Shown here: piece by piece, positions 37,232-46,451 of the stretch
How the letters are laid out: every line of letters begins with the position of its first letter
Numbering within the stretch: the stretch's first letter is position 1
From: an uncultured Pseudomonadales bacterium
GTDB lineage: Bacteria; Pseudomonadota; Gammaproteobacteria; Pseudomonadales; Cellvibrionaceae
Reading direction: 5' to 3'
Length of the DNA stretch: 64,000 nt
NCBI GenBank assembly: GCA_947488935.1
Contig: CANLBN010000003.1
Location: 248,001-312,000 of the forward strand
Position numbers and translations under genes: made by a program
Notes under the pieces: model-generated
The model's input: only the letters and a program-made list of their open reading frames with translations
Told to the model about the DNA's origin: nothing
The model's database searches: none

Positions 37232-37687
37232 TCAAAAAGTTAACAGTGCTTTCACAGTTTCTGGTAATTCTGATTTAGTGCTAACAATGGCAACCGCACC
37301 TTTGTCTTTGGCTACCATTTTTACTAAAAGCCTTTCTGATTTTATTTCTCTCGGAGGTGTTTTTCCTGTCATCTGCTTTTGGCGTAGCCAATGTTGCGCA
37401 AGTTTAGCTGAATCCATATTCAATACTTGACTAAGAAAAGCAGTGTATGCAGGGGTGTCACTTGACGGCCCAAAAGGCTTTGCCTTAATACCTCCAGGCC
37501 AGTTTGTTTTTTCTTTTAAAAAGAATTGGCGAACCTCAACTTTTACTTGTTCATCTGTATCGCTAGAGTATCCATTGTCGGCGTTAATAATAACAACGTA
37601 CTCGTTCGAAAAAACACTCGTAGAAAAAGAAAAAATGATCAACAAGGCGACAGTAAATCGTATTTTATAATTAACTATTGATTTCAT
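37232..37687 (-). CDS. Small exported PstS-like (phosphate ABC binding-protein family) protein
   Basis: This 151-residue protein has an N-terminal signal peptide (hydrophobic to about residue 26, VFS-NEY). It then has the fold seen in short PstS-like proteins: VVIINADNGYSS, VRQFFLKEKTNWPGGIKAKPF, LAQHWLRQKQMTGKTPP and KDKGAVAIVSTKSELP. Such short forms lack half of a full binding protein and often lie beside porins or sensors. It follows a porin and a chemoreceptor on the same strand with only eight bases to the porin, so an outer-membrane/periplasmic partner role is likely. The ligand is not known. Confidence 0.72.
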   Translation of the reverse strand: MKSIVNYKIRFTVALLIIFSFSTSVFSNEYVVIINADNGYSSDTDEQVKVEVRQFFLKEKTNWPGGIKAKPFGPSSDTPAYTAFLSQVLNMDSAKLAQHWLRQKQMTGKTPPREIKSERLLVKMVAKDKGAVAIVSTKSELPETVKALLTF

Positions 37688-37695
37688 AAGGACTC

Positions 37696-38871
37696 CTAAA
37701 AGCTGAATGTGCCAGAAACTTGAATGATATCTGCATCAGCGTCGAGCAGAGATGTTGTTAGAGTTGAATCGGTAAAGCCTTCGTCAAACTCTTTCAGTGT
37801 ATAAGTTAAGCGTAATCGTACATTCTTATTGGGCAGATAATTGACCCCGAATACATTTTCGGTACTTTCTCCCAAAACATCGCCCGCATCTAAAAAATCG
37901 TAACGATAAAATAGTGACCATTTGTTACTAGCATGCCATATAGGTTGAATATAGTAAGCCTCTCGATCACCGCCAGAATCTTCATCCGTTGTATAGTACT
38001 CAGCTTTCATTTCAAAACTCTGATATCTTAAGCGAAGGTCAATACCAACTAACTCATTATCACTGTCTGTTGATTGTCGATAAGAATCAGAATAATTTAA
38101 GCCGATATCCCAATTGCCTGCTGAATTACCAAGTGCCACTCTGCCGCCGACAATTAGCTCATCGTTTGCATCATCTGATCCTGTAGCGTTAGTGGCGTAA
38201 GAGGTATAGCTTAAGATATTTTTTCCGGTAAACTTTTTCCCGTGAAATTGAACGCCAGTTGAAAAATTAGGGAACAATGTATTACCACCAAAAGGGCGTA
38301 AAAATTGTGGCTGTTCGGGTTCAAGTAGAGTCGCTGGAAAATGTTCGATATTGATGATTCCGTGCGGCGTGATGATACGCCCAGCACGTATGTTTACTTG
38401 ATCGTTATATGCATAATTAACCCATCCGATAATTAGAGGGTTACGATTATTCGTGTTAAATTGTGGGTCGCGTCTATCACCACTAACAACAAAGGGGTCA
38501 TCCGATTCTCTCAAGTAACCTGCAGCGACAAAAGCTGTCCATGATTCTGTTAGTTCAGCGCCAAGTAGCAGTTCAAAATTTTGTCGGTTAAAAGAGCCTT
38601 CACTATTATCTTCGCCGTCAACATATGTATAGGCCGTATGTAAAAAACCACCTATATCAAGTTTAATTCCATCATAGGCTTGAACAATGGCACGATTCCC
38701 TGTTTTTTCGGTGACATCACCCACTGAGTCTTCGAGCTCGTCTATACGTTCAATCAAACTCTCTAATTCTTTTTTTAATGCATCAACTTCTTTGTTAGAA
38801 TCAGCAAAAAGAGTGCTGCAGAAAAATAATAATAGCGTTGGAATAATTGTCTTAATTTGATGTTTTTTCAT
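37696..38871 (-). CDS. Outer-membrane porin with N-terminal coiled coil
   Basis: This 391-residue protein has a signal peptide (to about residue 23, LFA-DSN). A short coiled coil (VDALKKELESLIERIDELED) follows, then a beta-barrel with many alternating strands, ending in the typical outer-membrane terminal Phe (GTFSF). IKLDIGGFLHTAYTY near residue 70 and GWVNYAYNDQVNIRAGRIITPHGIIN near 165 resemble phosphate-selective/DcaP-like trimeric porins. The coiled coil probably forms the periplasmic stalk. The substrate is unknown; the neighbouring PstS-like gene makes an anion plausible. Confidence 0.78.
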   Translation of the reverse strand: MKKHQIKTIIPTLLLFFCSTLFADSNKEVDALKKELESLIERIDELEDSVGDVTEKTGNRAIVQAYDGIKLDIGGFLHTAYTYVDGEDNSEGSFNRQNFELLLGAELTESWTAFVAAGYLRESDDPFVVSGDRRDPQFNTNNRNPLIIGWVNYAYNDQVNIRAGRIITPHGIINIEHFPATLLEPEQPQFLRPFGGNTLFPNFSTGVQFHGKKFTGKNILSYTSYATNATGSDDANDELIVGGRVALGNSAGNWDIGLNYSDSYRQSTDSDNELVGIDLRLRYQSFEMKAEYYTTDEDSGGDREAYYIQPIWHASNKWSLFYRYDFLDAGDVLGESTENVFGVNYLPNKNVRLRLTYTLKEFDEGFTDSTLTTSLLDADADIIQVSGTFSF

Positions 38872-38969
38872 ATGGTTCTCCTAAAATGGAATCTGTGTTG
38901 TATGCTTCTATACCGATCACTTAAAAGTGATATTTTTTGAAGCTGTTGATGTAAATTAAATTATTGAAT

Positions 38970-40571
38970 TTATAGTTTGAATTTTACTAATAAGGATTCA
39001 ATTTCCTTAGCGTAATCTTCAAGACGGTGTATTTCGTTATTGGCATCTTTTGCCAAAAGTAATTTCTCCTGTTCTCCAGACTTAATAAGTTGCAATTGCT
39101 GGCTTAAATTTTTGGTGGATGATTCCTGTTTGCTGATAATTGTTGATACTTCAGATGTCTGTTGATTTATAGCATTGACCGACACAACAATATCGTTAAA
39201 ACATTCACTGGTACGCTGAGTTGAAACAGTCGTTATATCAGCTTGTGCTTTTCCTTCTTGTATCGAAGAGCTCACATGAGCTGAATTTGTTGTTGCCCCT
39301 TCTATCATTTTTTCAATTTCTTTGGCTGATGTGAGTGTCCTACTTGCTAATGTTCGAACTTCATCGGCTACCACTGAAAAACCTCGGCCATATTCACCTG
39401 CTCTGGCTGCTTCAATAGCAGCATTCAATGCCAGTAGATTTGTTTGTTCAGTAATGGAATTAATAACGGTAAGAATTGAGGTTATCTGTTTGTTGCTGTC
39501 AGCCAAAAGTTCTACATCGGCAGAAACACCGTTGATCGTTTTGTTGAGTTGTTTGACGCTTCTAGAGCTATCTAATACTTGCTCTGCTCCAATATTGGTT
39601 TCTTGTATGACTGTTTTTGTTGTCTGCAGTGTTTCTTGTGTGAATTCAGTAATTCTTTGGCTGGATTTTTCCAATTGTACAATTGCATTAAAGGCTGTTG
39701 TTACTTGTTGCGTTTCAGCATCAATTTGAACATGCATCCTTTGAGTGGAGTCACTTAAATTGTTGGCAGATGAAGCTAGTTTTTTAAAAGTTTTACTGAT
39801 GCTCTCCAGTAGGTCATGAAGGTTTTTTTCCATTGTATTGATTGATGTTGCCAAATTTGAAAATTCATCTTTGCCTTTTACTGCTAAAGGCCCTCCTGAC
39901 AAATCTCCGTTAGCTATTTCATTTGCTTTTTGTGCCAGTTTTTTGACAATGTTAACAAAGTAACTAGATAAAAATAATGCAATAATAATTGATACTGCTG
40001 AAGCGATGCCTAGAATGATAAAGCCGTAAATTAATGGTTTGTTACGTATGTTTTTTTCTTCTTCTATTGCAATATTTACAAATGCGTTGAGAGAGTTGTT
40101 GTAAATGCTTAATGTTTCTACGTGTTCAGCTAATATGTCATCCAAGAAAAAAGCCGTTTCTATAATCATATCTTCATCGTTCTTATCTATCTCACTAAGT
40201 AAGTTTTTATAGTTTTCTTCCATGTCGTTATAGTTTTTAGTAAGTTGAGCTTGAAGTTCACTTTCTATATTCAAAAACCTTGAATACTCAATAACTTGAC
40301 TCATAAACTTATCGTATTCTTGATGATATACAGGCAGTGTTTCTAGTACTTTAGGTGAGATGTCACCATCCAAAACCATAGTTAATGTAGAGCGCATCCC
40401 TTTAACTGCATTACTAAGATAATCAATAGCTTGTCCGTTTTTTGCCGCTTGAGATAGGTTTGTAGAAGCGATTTGCAACTGGCTAATGAAGCCACTGCTC
40501 ACTACTGTTTGTAACAACAACAGAAATATGCCAATGCTAAATGCAGCAAAAAATTTGGCGCGCAAGCCCAT
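38970..40571 (-). CDS. Methyl-accepting chemotaxis protein
   Basis: This 533-residue chemoreceptor has a first membrane helix at about 7-27, a periplasmic four-helix-type ligand domain (about 30-180), and a second helix near 182-205. A HAMP domain follows, then a signalling domain with the conserved hairpin tip [35 protein letters not shown]. The ATG is preceded by GAGGG. It is the first gene of an apparent operon with a porin and a small PstS-like protein, so the sensed compound may be what the porin imports. Confidence 0.93.
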   Translation of the reverse strand: MGLRAKFFAAFSIGIFLLLLQTVVSSGFISQLQIASTNLSQAAKNGQAIDYLSNAVKGMRSTLTMVLDGDISPKVLETLPVYHQEYDKFMSQVIEYSRFLNIESELQAQLTKNYNDMEENYKNLLSEIDKNDEDMIIETAFFLDDILAEHVETLSIYNNSLNAFVNIAIEEEKNIRNKPLIYGFIILGIASAVSIIIALFLSSYFVNIVKKLAQKANEIANGDLSGGPLAVKGKDEFSNLATSINTMEKNLHDLLESISKTFKKLASSANNLSDSTQRMHVQIDAETQQVTTAFNAIVQLEKSSQRITEFTQETLQTTKTVIQETNIGAEQVLDSSRSVKQLNKTINGVSADVELLADSNKQITSILTVINSITEQTNLLALNAAIEAARAGEYGRGFSVVADEVRTLASRTLTSAKEIEKMIEGATTNSAHVSSSIQEGKAQADITTVSTQRTSECFNDIVVSVNAINQQTSEVSTIISKQESSTKNLSQQLQLIKSGEQEKLLLAKDANNEIHRLEDYAKEIESLLVKFKL

Positions 40572-41204
40572 GATGTACCCTCATAACTAAAAGTTTAGTA
40601 ATTCTTTATCAATGTGGGCATCGAAGTCTGTAGTCCAGAAATCCATATCCGTCAATATTATTTTTCTGAACGTTTCTTCAAATGTATGCCCTTATTACGA
40701 AGCCTAGCTTATGAATTATTCTTTGCAAGTTGGTGGAAAAATAATTGCAGTTGGGGCAGTACGTTGATATTTTATAATGGCGGGATGAAGCTTCTTTGGA
40801 TTAAAACGGATTATTTTTTATTACCATTTTTACATGTAATTGCTTATTCTTTTTTCCTGACTACTCTTTCAGGGTAATTAAATGCAGGCCTAAGTTTAAA
40901 TTTCTAGACAAAATTAGATTTTATGCTAAAAGGGTAAAAGATTAGTATGAGGCATCATATGTATCATCAGGCTAGGCATTAATAGAGATAACCTGATGAA
41001 GCTTTTTTGATGATTCATATTGTTAGGTTAAGTTTATAAGAAGAAAGTGCCAGGTGCCGCTTCGAACCTCAATGCATTGCTTCAGAACTCTTATCACTCA
41101 TTATTTTCTCTAATTCTATGTATTTATTGCAGATAAAAATAACTGCATAACTAGGAGATGCATGAGTAATTAAACAGTAACAATAAGTATATAAAAGGAA
41201 TGTA
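40572..41204. other. Gene-poor intergenic region
   Basis: No gene is well supported. A plus-strand frame at 40614-40877 (87 codons, GTG start, no ribosome-binding site, rich in Trp, Cys and Phe) resembles random translation. The region holds a hairpin with a T run at 40964-41008 and the short motif GTGCCAGGTGCC at 41047-41058. Base composition is AT-rich. Confidence 0.5.
40964..41008 (+). terminator. Possible plus-strand terminator in the gene-poor region
   Basis: TCATCAGG (40964-40971) pairs with CCTGATGA (40992-40999) across a 20-base loop, followed by AGCTTTTTTG. The loop is long and no upstream plus-strand gene is evident, so its role is unclear. Confidence 0.35.
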
Positions 41205-41633
41205 TTATTTGTAAGGAAAGTGCTGTTTGATTTGTTGAAATAACTCGGTGGATGACTCGGGATGTTTGATTATGTAATCTTTTACAAAGCCATAGGAGGT
41301 CGCTAATTCTCTATCAGACTTATTTTCAGATGAGCTAAACATGACCAGTGTGCACTCGGTTAGCTCGGGTTTGGTATTAAGCAATTCACTAAACCCCTTG
41401 AGAAACTCAAAGCCATTCATGATAGGCATATTGATGTCGACAAAGATAAGCGGAGGAGGGTAGCTTGAGGTGCTTGATGTTGCCTCTACATCATTGCATA
41501 AAAAGTTTAGCGCCTCTTGCCCATTAGTAGATTCAAAAATAGTTGAAGTAATTTCAGCATCTTTTAAAAAGCGCGATAGGATATAGCGGTCGAATTCAGA
41601 GTCATCAATGATAAGAACAGAAGATAAAAGCAT
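41205..41633 (-). CDS. Orphan CheY-like response regulator
   Basis: This 142-residue protein consists only of a receiver domain. The acidic pair is at D10-D11 (LIIDDSEFD), the phospho-acceptor is Asp66 (LIFVDINMP), and the conserved Lys is K123 (YIIKHP). The switch Thr/Ser position reads MFSSSEN. There is an insert (NDVEATSSTSSYPP) before the acceptor strand, as in Rcp1-type single-domain regulators. No kinase or output gene lies beside it; the nearest signalling gene is the chemoreceptor on the same strand 630 bases downstream. Confidence 0.85.
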   Translation of the reverse strand: MLLSSVLIIDDSEFDRYILSRFLKDAEITSTIFESTNGQEALNFLCNDVEATSSTSSYPPPLIFVDINMPIMNGFEFLKGFSELLNTKPELTECTLVMFSSSENKSDRELATSYGFVKDYIIKHPESSTELFQQIKQHFPYK

Positions 41634-41796
41634 AATTTGTATTATATGAGCATGTCTAATGCACAGTATGAGTAACCAAGGTATTAATCCATTATAGTGC
41701 TGATATTCGTGTTTTTACAATAATTGCCAATCATAAATACCACTTATTACTGTGACTTGCTTTTCTATACCCACGATACTCACCATAAGCGATATT

Positions 41797-42681
41797 TTAT
41801 TGCTTAAAAGCCGTTATAATTTTTTGGGCTAATTCGCGTACTCTAAGGGCTTGCGTACGGCTAGGAGGAAACAGCATGTGTATCTCCTTTGGTGGCGGCG
41901 AATAAGGCTCAAGTAACTGTATGAGTGCTCCTGAATTGATATCAGCTTCTACGTCCAAGTGTGATTTGAGTGCAATACCATAACCGGCAAGACACCAGTC
42001 ATGCACTAAACGGCCATCATTGGCAATCCGGTTGCCAGTAACAGGTATGGGTAGATCCTTATCCTCATCTTGCAGATGCCACACATTATCGAGCTGCCTA
42101 CCAAAGCGCATAACTAAACAATTATGTTGGGCAAGTTCGCTAGGCTTAAGTGGTTTGCCATGTTGAGCAATATAACTGGGTGATGCACATACAACGCGCT
42201 GGCTTGTACCAAGTTTTCTCGCCCGTAATGAGCTGTCAGTTGGGTTGCCAAAACGTATGGCAATATCAATCCCTTCGTCAACGATATTGACATAATTATC
42301 GGCTAACAATAACTCGATAGAGACTTTAGGATTGGTTCTTAAAAAGTCATTCACAATAGGCTCTATAATGCCTCGCCCTAAGTCGATTGCTGCGCTAATA
42401 CGGATAGATCCGGAGAGCGTTTGTGCGCCAAAGCGTACACGGTTATCTAATTCGTCCATCTCTGCGATAACTCGTCTTGCACCTTCTAAAAGAGTACGAC
42501 CTTCCTCTGTTAAGCTAATGGCACGCGTTGTACGATTAAGTAGAGTAACCTCATAATGGCTCTCGAGTGCTGATAGACGATCGGAGACAGTAGTAGGAGA
42601 TAAGCTTAACTCACGTGCTGCAGCTGTTAAGCTACCTTTCTCAACAATGTGTAAGAAAAGGCTGAGATGATTAAGATGCAT
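41797..42681 (-). CDS. LysR-family transcriptional regulator
   Basis: This 294-residue regulator has an N-terminal winged helix-turn-helix (LHIVEKGSLTAAARELSLSPTTVSDRLSALE) and a C-terminal effector-binding domain with GSIRISAAIDLGRG and DIAIRFGNPTDSSLRA. It is of the CrgA/DsdC-like branch common in proteobacteria. It is divergent from the monooxygenase and oxidoreductase genes, the usual sign of a LysR regulator controlling its neighbours. A 12-bp palindrome lies in the shared gap. Confidence 0.93.
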   Translation of the reverse strand: MHLNHLSLFLHIVEKGSLTAAARELSLSPTTVSDRLSALESHYEVTLLNRTTRAISLTEEGRTLLEGARRVIAEMDELDNRVRFGAQTLSGSIRISAAIDLGRGIIEPIVNDFLRTNPKVSIELLLADNYVNIVDEGIDIAIRFGNPTDSSLRARKLGTSQRVVCASPSYIAQHGKPLKPSELAQHNCLVMRFGRQLDNVWHLQDEDKDLPIPVTGNRIANDGRLVHDWCLAGYGIALKSHLDVEADINSGALIQLLEPYSPPPKEIHMLFPPSRTQALRVRELAQKIITAFKQ

Positions 42682-42742
42682 TTATTATCCGGTTTTTCCG
42701 TATTATTAATACAGATATTGCCATATTCTCTTTTTTTAGTGA

Positions 42743-42754
42743 AGAATATATTCT
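42743..42754. promoter_or_regulatory. Palindrome between the LysR gene and its divergent target
   Basis: AGAATATATTCT is a perfect 12-bp palindrome, 34 bases before the ATG at 42788 and in the only gap between the divergent genes. It fits the T-N11-A logic only loosely, but its place suits an operator of the adjacent LysR protein. Confidence 0.45.
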
Positions 42755-42787
42755 ATTAAAACTAACTAAGCGTATATGGAGCTAGTC

Positions 42788-43078
42788 ATGAGTAAATTAA
42801 CAATTGTTGCAAATATCCATGCTAAGGCAGATAAGATCGACCTAGTAAAAGCAGCGCTTTTAAAACTTATCCCAATTACCTGTAATGAGGCAGGTTGCTT
42901 ACAATATGATCTTCATCAAGATAACGGAAATCCTGCCCATTTTACTTTTTACGAAAACTGGGAAAGTCGCGAGCTATGGCAAACACATATGAGTGCGCCG
43001 CATTTGGCTGCTTACATGGAGGCAACAGAGGGTGCAGTAGAGCTATTTACATTAAACGAAATGACTGTTATTAATTAA
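42788..43078 (+). CDS. Putative quinol monooxygenase, ABM (YgiN-like) family
   Basis: This protein of about 96 residues has the antibiotic-biosynthesis-monooxygenase ferredoxin-like fold: LTIVANIHAKADKIDLVKAALLKL, ITCNEAGCLQYDLHQDN, FTFYENWESRELWQTHMSAPHLAAYM. E. coli YgiN, of the same family, oxidises menadiol and pairs with a quinone reductase. The ATG at 42788 has TGGAG at good spacing; an ATG at 42776 overlaps that site. It is followed by an oxidoreductase gene that may share its role in quinone or electrophile handling. Confidence 0.85.
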   Translation: MSKLTIVANIHAKADKIDLVKAALLKLIPITCNEAGCLQYDLHQDNGNPAHFTFYENWESRELWQTHMSAPHLAAYMEATEGAVELFTLNEMTVIN

Positions 43079-43144
43079 TACAAAGGCTGATAAATTCACA
43101 GCGTTTGAATAATCATCCAATCACATAACAATAGGTAAATAAAC

Positions 43145-44161
43145 ATGAAAGCAATCGGATACAAAAAAGCAGGCCCCATCAGTCAAGCAGGCCTACTATT
43201 GGAGTGTGAATTAGATATACCCGTATGTGGCCCTAGAGATTTGCTCGTTGAGGTCAAGGGGCTATCGATGAACCCTGTTGATACAAAAGTGCGCACAAGA
43301 GCGGGTGGCGATGAGGCAATTAATAATGGCGTTAAGGTACTAGGCTACGATGCAGCAGGTATTGTTAAAGCCGTTGGTAGTGAGGTTAGTCTGTTTAATG
43401 TAGGTGATACAGTATTTTATGCCGGAGACGTAACACGCCCAGGTACTAATGCCGAGTTTCATGTAGTCGATGAGCGCATTGTCGGCAAAAAGCCAAACTC
43501 CCTTGATTTTGCCGAGAGTGCTAGCTTACCACTTACCTCGATTACCGCATGGGAGATTTTATTTGACTCCTTTGCAATAAAAGAGGGCAGTGGCCGAAAT
43601 GAAAGTATATTAATTATTGGAGGTGCCGGAGGGGTTGGCTCTATCTTGATCCAATTAGCCAAGCAGCTCACTAACCTTACGATCATTACAACCGCATCTA
43701 GACCCGATACGATTGAATGGGTTAAAAAGATGGGAGCAGATCATGTGATTAATCACCGCCGGCCACTCGCCGAGCAAGTGCAGGCACTTGGCTTTACTCC
43801 ACGGTATGTGGCATCGCTAACGGCTACAGACCAGCATTTTGATAATATTGTCGAGCTTATTAAGCCACGTGGTCATATTGCTTTAATCGATGATCCGCAA
43901 GACCTTAATATAAATGCGATTAAACCAAAAGCACTGAGCTTTAGTTGGGAGTTTATGTTTACTCGTTCGATGTTTCACACCGAAGATATGATTAAACAAC
44001 ATGAATTATTAGAGCGTGTATCAGCGCTTGTGGATGAAGGTAAAATTATTTCAACAGCAACCCATAATGCGGGTCAAATAAACGCTGGCATGCTAACCCA
44101 ACTACACCAATTACAGGAGAGTGGCAGCGTGATAGGCAAAAATGTATTTGAAGGCTTTTAG
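43145..44161 (+). CDS. Zinc-type alcohol dehydrogenase-like / quinone oxidoreductase family protein
   Basis: This 338-residue MDR-superfamily protein has an N-terminal GroES-like domain ([32 protein letters not shown]) and a nucleotide-binding domain with [19 protein letters not shown] near residue 157. It matches the zinc-binding dehydrogenase subfamily that includes ZinC-like quinone reductases, in which the structural and catalytic zinc ligands are mostly absent. The likely cofactor is NADPH and the substrate is unknown. It is probably in one transcript with the ABM gene. Confidence 0.88.
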   Translation: MKAIGYKKAGPISQAGLLLECELDIPVCGPRDLLVEVKGLSMNPVDTKVRTRAGGDEAINNGVKVLGYDAAGIVKAVGSEVSLFNVGDTVFYAGDVTRPGTNAEFHVVDERIVGKKPNSLDFAESASLPLTSITAWEILFDSFAIKEGSGRNESILIIGGAGGVGSILIQLAKQLTNLTIITTASRPDTIEWVKKMGADHVINHRRPLAEQVQALGFTPRYVASLTATDQHFDNIVELIKPRGHIALIDDPQDLNINAIKPKALSFSWEFMFTRSMFHTEDMIKQHELLERVSALVDEGKIISTATHNAGQINAGMLTQLHQLQESGSVIGKNVFEGF

Positions 44162-44740
44162 TTAACTTTAGCTGGTGGGGTTTTCATATAGCGAATAGAA
44201 AGAGCTTAAAAAAGCTCAACCTAACAGCTAGTGTATACGAGGGTTAAAATATCATCGAATCTAGCGCTACTTAGGCTTATTTGAAATTGCTTAAAGGTGC
44301 TTAAATTATAGCTGGCTGTGGTTATTTAATGATTCCTCCAGCCAGAATAATGTAAAGGCAGCAAGTAGAGTCTTTTAAATTCAAAAAACAACCTTGTATG
44401 CTTGCACTCATCATTCGCTAATCAATATGAATACACATAAATCTCAAGTCATTAATACACCACTAGGTGAGCATTAAGTCCAATCGCTGTAAAAAATAAA
44501 TTAATAGCGTATCTCGTGCTTCTAAGGTGAATTTAATTTCAGTATTGCTTGTCAAAAAACGATAAATGTAAACAAGGTAGCGAGCAAACCACCGGTGGCG
44601 GGTTTTGGAATATGATGCTGGTGCAAAAAAGTATGCGCTTACTAATATGTACACTAATAAAGAAAACCAGCATGCCCTATGTGTAGGTTAAAAGATCGTT
44701 AACAATGTATTCAGGCATCATAATAATTGCTATCAACTAA
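44162..44740. other. Intergenic region without a supported gene
   Basis: The stretch lies between convergent genes and has no convincing coding frame. One hairpin is visible: CTGGCTG at 44312-44318 and CAGCCAG at 44339-44345, with a 20-base loop and no T run. No repeat or known regulatory motif was recognised. Confidence 0.5.
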
Positions 44741-45184
44741 TTAGTCTGTTTTTAAATGAAGATCTTTGACCTTATCGACAAACTGTATCAAAAAGGCTGT
44801 CGTAAGCCCAAAAATTATCAAGCCATTCACGGCAGCTAGGCTAGAGAGTATTCTCCAATTTATATCAAGGGTAATATCCCCGTAGCCTAATGTGGTAAAG
44901 GTTACCGTAGCAAAATAAACGGCCTCTTCTAATGTACCGATTGACCCCGTTAATACAAATAACAGTGCCCATGTCCAAATACTGATTGTGATTCCTGCTA
45001 ATAGCCATAATACGACAGCAATAGTCGCAATAGATGTTTTTATAAACGATGCCGACTGAGATAGCCAGTCCTTGAGGTTGGTGAGTTTGGCAATAGCCAT
45101 ATTAAAAAATACAACCTGAATAATTACCGTTAAGACAATAATCACAGAGCCGATAATTAATTGGTTAAACATCATGGCAATCAC
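44741..45184 (-). CDS. Two-helix-type potassium channel protein
   Basis: This 147-residue membrane protein has about four hydrophobic helices. Its pore loop carries TVTFTTLGYGDI, including the K+ selectivity filter TLGYGD at residues 98-103, followed by the inner helix AAVNGLIIFGLTTAFLIQFV. There is no C-terminal RCK domain, so gating is probably not by cytoplasmic ligands. It is divergent from an efflux pump operon with a 134-base gap. A physiological role in K+ leak or membrane potential is likely but unproven. Confidence 0.88.
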   Translation of the reverse strand: MIAMMFNQLIIGSVIIVLTVIIQVVFFNMAIAKLTNLKDWLSQSASFIKTSIATIAVVLWLLAGITISIWTWALLFVLTGSIGTLEEAVYFATVTFTTLGYGDITLDINWRILSSLAAVNGLIIFGLTTAFLIQFVDKVKDLHLKTD

Positions 45185-45318
45185 TGTTTGTTAAACGCAT
45201 AATGGCGTAGTATTTGAGCATATAAAATATACTGCTGTAAGCTAATTTATGGCCTATAGAGTATATACTAACAAGCTTATACTGTTTTCTATTTGAATAT
45301 AATAAAAGGTAGTCCGTT

Positions 45319-46386
45319 ATGCCCATCCTACAGTCCTCTAAATGCCTCGCTGCTTTGTTACTGTCTACCTCGTTAATACTGAGTGCATGTGGCTCTAAAA
45401 ACGAAGAGATAGCCAAAGAGCCAGTGATTCGCCCCGTTAAATTGCTCACATTAGAGCAAGCGAGTACTAATGGTTCTAACCGATACCCAGCGGTTATTGA
45501 CGCAGTGCAATCCACTAATTTGACCTTTGAGGTGAGCGGCCTCGTCGAACAAGTATTAGTCAATGAGTCGCAAGATATTAACAAAGGTGACGTGATTGCA
45601 ACACTAAGGCAACGTGATTTTAAGAACAATCTTGATTCTGCTAAAGCTCAGTTTAAAAATGCTGAAGAAGAATATCAACGAGCGCTGCGTTTATTTAAAC
45701 AAGATGCTATCGCAAAAAATATATTAGAGCAGAGAGAATCACAACGTGATGTTGCTCAATCGGGTTTAGATACGGCAAAAAAAGCATTAGAAGATACTGT
45801 GCTACGCGCGCCCTTTAGTGGCGTTGTCGCAGACGTACCCGTTAAGCAATTACAAACGGTACAGCCAGGTACTACCATTGCATCGCTGATTGACTTGAAA
45901 ACGCTAGAGGCGGTTATTAATCTACCGGCAAGTATTATTACCAGAGTAGAACAGCGTAAAGATAAAAAAGCCTTTGTGTTTTTAGATGCTGCACCCAATA
46001 CCTCTATCGAGGCAGAATTTAAAGAGGCATCGCTACTTGCTGACTCGGTCTCGCAAACCTACCGCGTGACCTTTTCGTTCCCGCCACCAAAAGACTTATT
46101 AATATTACCGGGTATGAATGCAACCCTAGTCACGGAATATTCTAAAGAAGAAAATAGTATTCAGGTAGCGCTACCATTAGCTGCCATTTTATCGGAAGGC
46201 GATGAGCAATTTGTATGGGTTATTGATACACAATCGATGGAGGTCTCTAAAAGAGCGGTTGAATTAGAGCAAGGCATTGGTGATACCTTAGTGGTTAAGA
46301 GCGGTTTAAAGCCGGGCGAGACAATCGCTGGTGCTGGTGCTAATTATCTCTCGCCAGGTCAAAAAGTGCGCGCTTGGGAGCAATAA
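45319..46386 (+). CDS. RND efflux pump periplasmic adaptor (membrane fusion protein)
   Basis: This 355-residue lipoprotein has a signal ending in the lipobox LSAC (Cys24). A lipoyl/coiled-coil hairpin follows (GDVIATLRQRDFKNNLDSAKAQFKNAEEEYQRA ... AQSGLDTAKKALEDTVLRAPFSGVVA), then beta-barrel domains. This is the MexA/AcrA class of adaptors, which joins the inner-membrane pump to the outer-membrane channel. It is the first of three consecutive genes making a full tripartite pump. The substrate cannot be read from the sequence. Confidence 0.94.
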   Translation: MPILQSSKCLAALLLSTSLILSACGSKNEEIAKEPVIRPVKLLTLEQASTNGSNRYPAVIDAVQSTNLTFEVSGLVEQVLVNESQDINKGDVIATLRQRDFKNNLDSAKAQFKNAEEEYQRALRLFKQDAIAKNILEQRESQRDVAQSGLDTAKKALEDTVLRAPFSGVVADVPVKQLQTVQPGTTIASLIDLKTLEAVINLPASIITRVEQRKDKKAFVFLDAAPNTSIEAEFKEASLLADSVSQTYRVTFSFPPPKDLLILPGMNATLVTEYSKEENSIQVALPLAAILSEGDEQFVWVIDTQSMEVSKRAVELEQGIGDTLVVKSGLKPGETIAGAGANYLSPGQKVRAWEQ

Positions 46387-46451
46387 GATAATTAAATCTT
46401 TTGACTAATCGTTACAACCGTTATTACTACTAGCCATGTTATGAGTAACCT

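Noticed and set aside
40614..40877. 87-codon plus-strand frame in the gene-poor region
   Set aside because: GTG start, no ribosome-binding site and odd composition; nothing supports coding beyond openness.
44463..44654. 63-codon minus-strand frame between the dehydrogenase and K+ channel genes
   Set aside because: No ribosome-binding site, no recognisable domain and short length; likely chance.
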